Shown here piece after piece: positions 63,913 through 64,000 of a stretch of 64,000 bases of DNA. The stretch comes from Lachnospiraceae bacterium NC2004 (lineage in GTDB: Bacteria > Bacillota > Clostridia > Lachnospirales > Lachnospiraceae), in NCBI GenBank assembly GCA_000621905.1, contig JHXB01000011.1, positions 1-64,000 on the forward strand. The letters are read 5' to 3'. The notes under the pieces are model-generated. The model saw only the letters and a program-made list of their open reading frames with translations, did not search any database and had not been told where the DNA came from. Each line of letters starts with the position of its first letter. Position 1 is the stretch's first letter. Made by a program: the position numbers and the translations under genes.

Positions 63913-64000
63913 ATGGGTGGTCTATTTACCAAAGACAGAATATTAAGAATCTTGTCAACATTATTTCTTATCATTTGCGCGGTTATTGCACTTCAATTTA
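63913..64000 (+). CDS. N-terminus of a membrane-anchored protein, partial
   Basis: The ATG at 63913 has AGAGGTG 7 nt upstream. The visible 29 residues begin MGGLFTKDRILRILSTLFLI and continue into a hydrophobic segment (ICAVIALQF), a membrane anchor or signal sequence. The gene runs off the right edge. The opening is loosely like that of YbbR-domain proteins, but the evidence is too short to name it. Confidence 0.65.
   Translation, partial: MGGLFTKDRILRILSTLFLIICAVIALQF

Noticed and set aside
1-64000. CRISPR arrays, toxin-antitoxin pairs or a defence island
   Set aside because: No evenly spaced repeats and no genes of that kind were seen.

Overview
The window looks like chromosomal DNA of a low-GC Gram-positive anaerobe, most likely a Lachnospiraceae/Clostridia member (Butyrivibrio, Lachnospira or Eubacterium-like). 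The basis is an AT-rich sequence with strong AGGAGG ribosome binding sites, sigma-A type promoters and classical hairpin-plus-U-tract terminators. It also carries a Firmicutes-type S10-spc-alpha ribosomal superoperon followed by an ECF transporter, truA, rplM and rpsI, plus BspA-type leucine-rich-repeat proteins and a lachnospire-style giant cytosolic protein. Almost every gene is on the minus strand.

Layout from left to right. 1-4700 is accessory: the cut-off N-terminus of a transposase, then a 1432-residue protein of unknown function. 4760-8736 is a housekeeping operon (rnz, a membrane-anchored protein, tsaD, ispD, surE), preceded by a monocistronic transketolase gene. 10869-16337 is another operon (secreted protein, dCMP deaminase, tex, tsaE, tsaB, rimI). 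Together these two operons hold three of the four t6A tRNA-modification genes. 16449-20569 holds lysC and prfB-cheW-hom; prfB uses a programmed +1 frameshift. 20631-25443 holds secA, the long-form hibernation factor hpf and a secreted NlpC/P60 hydrolase. 25694-29280 is a patch of small transcription units on both strands (YjfB-like protein, divergent LspA-like protein, DegV, a lipoprotein pair, serine acetyltransferase).

29327-32993 is a GntR-controlled ABC transporter operon that continues into sppA and an RDD protein. 33151-35993 holds a secreted leucine-rich-repeat protein and a phosphoesterase. 36083-37303 is the rplM-rpsI operon, behind a perfect consensus promoter. The 3' end of rpsI is duplicated around a 96-bp structured insert, which resembles an att-type integration scar. 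37321-40712 is truA, ecfT and an unusual single-chain EcfA with two ATPase domains. 40766-56094 is the ribosomal superoperon from rplQ back to rpsJ, including secY, adk, infA and rpoA but no map gene. Long structured leaders precede rpsJ, rplC, rpsM and rplM.

56431-63799 holds an RlmI-like methyltransferase, a membrane protein, a PutP symporter, a tRNA-Leu(CAG), a second leucine-rich-repeat protein, trmO, a TraX-family protein and a secreted D-Ala-D-Ala carboxypeptidase. The right edge cuts off the start of a plus-strand gene.

Most of the window is core translation, secretion and cell-envelope machinery. The less ordinary items are the giant protein beside the transposase, the rpsI 3'-end duplication, the fused EcfA, the structured ribosomal leaders, the overlapping divergent promoter at 60865-60915 and the carboxypeptidase with an altered SxN motif. 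No CRISPR array, toxin-antitoxin pair or recognised defence system was seen.
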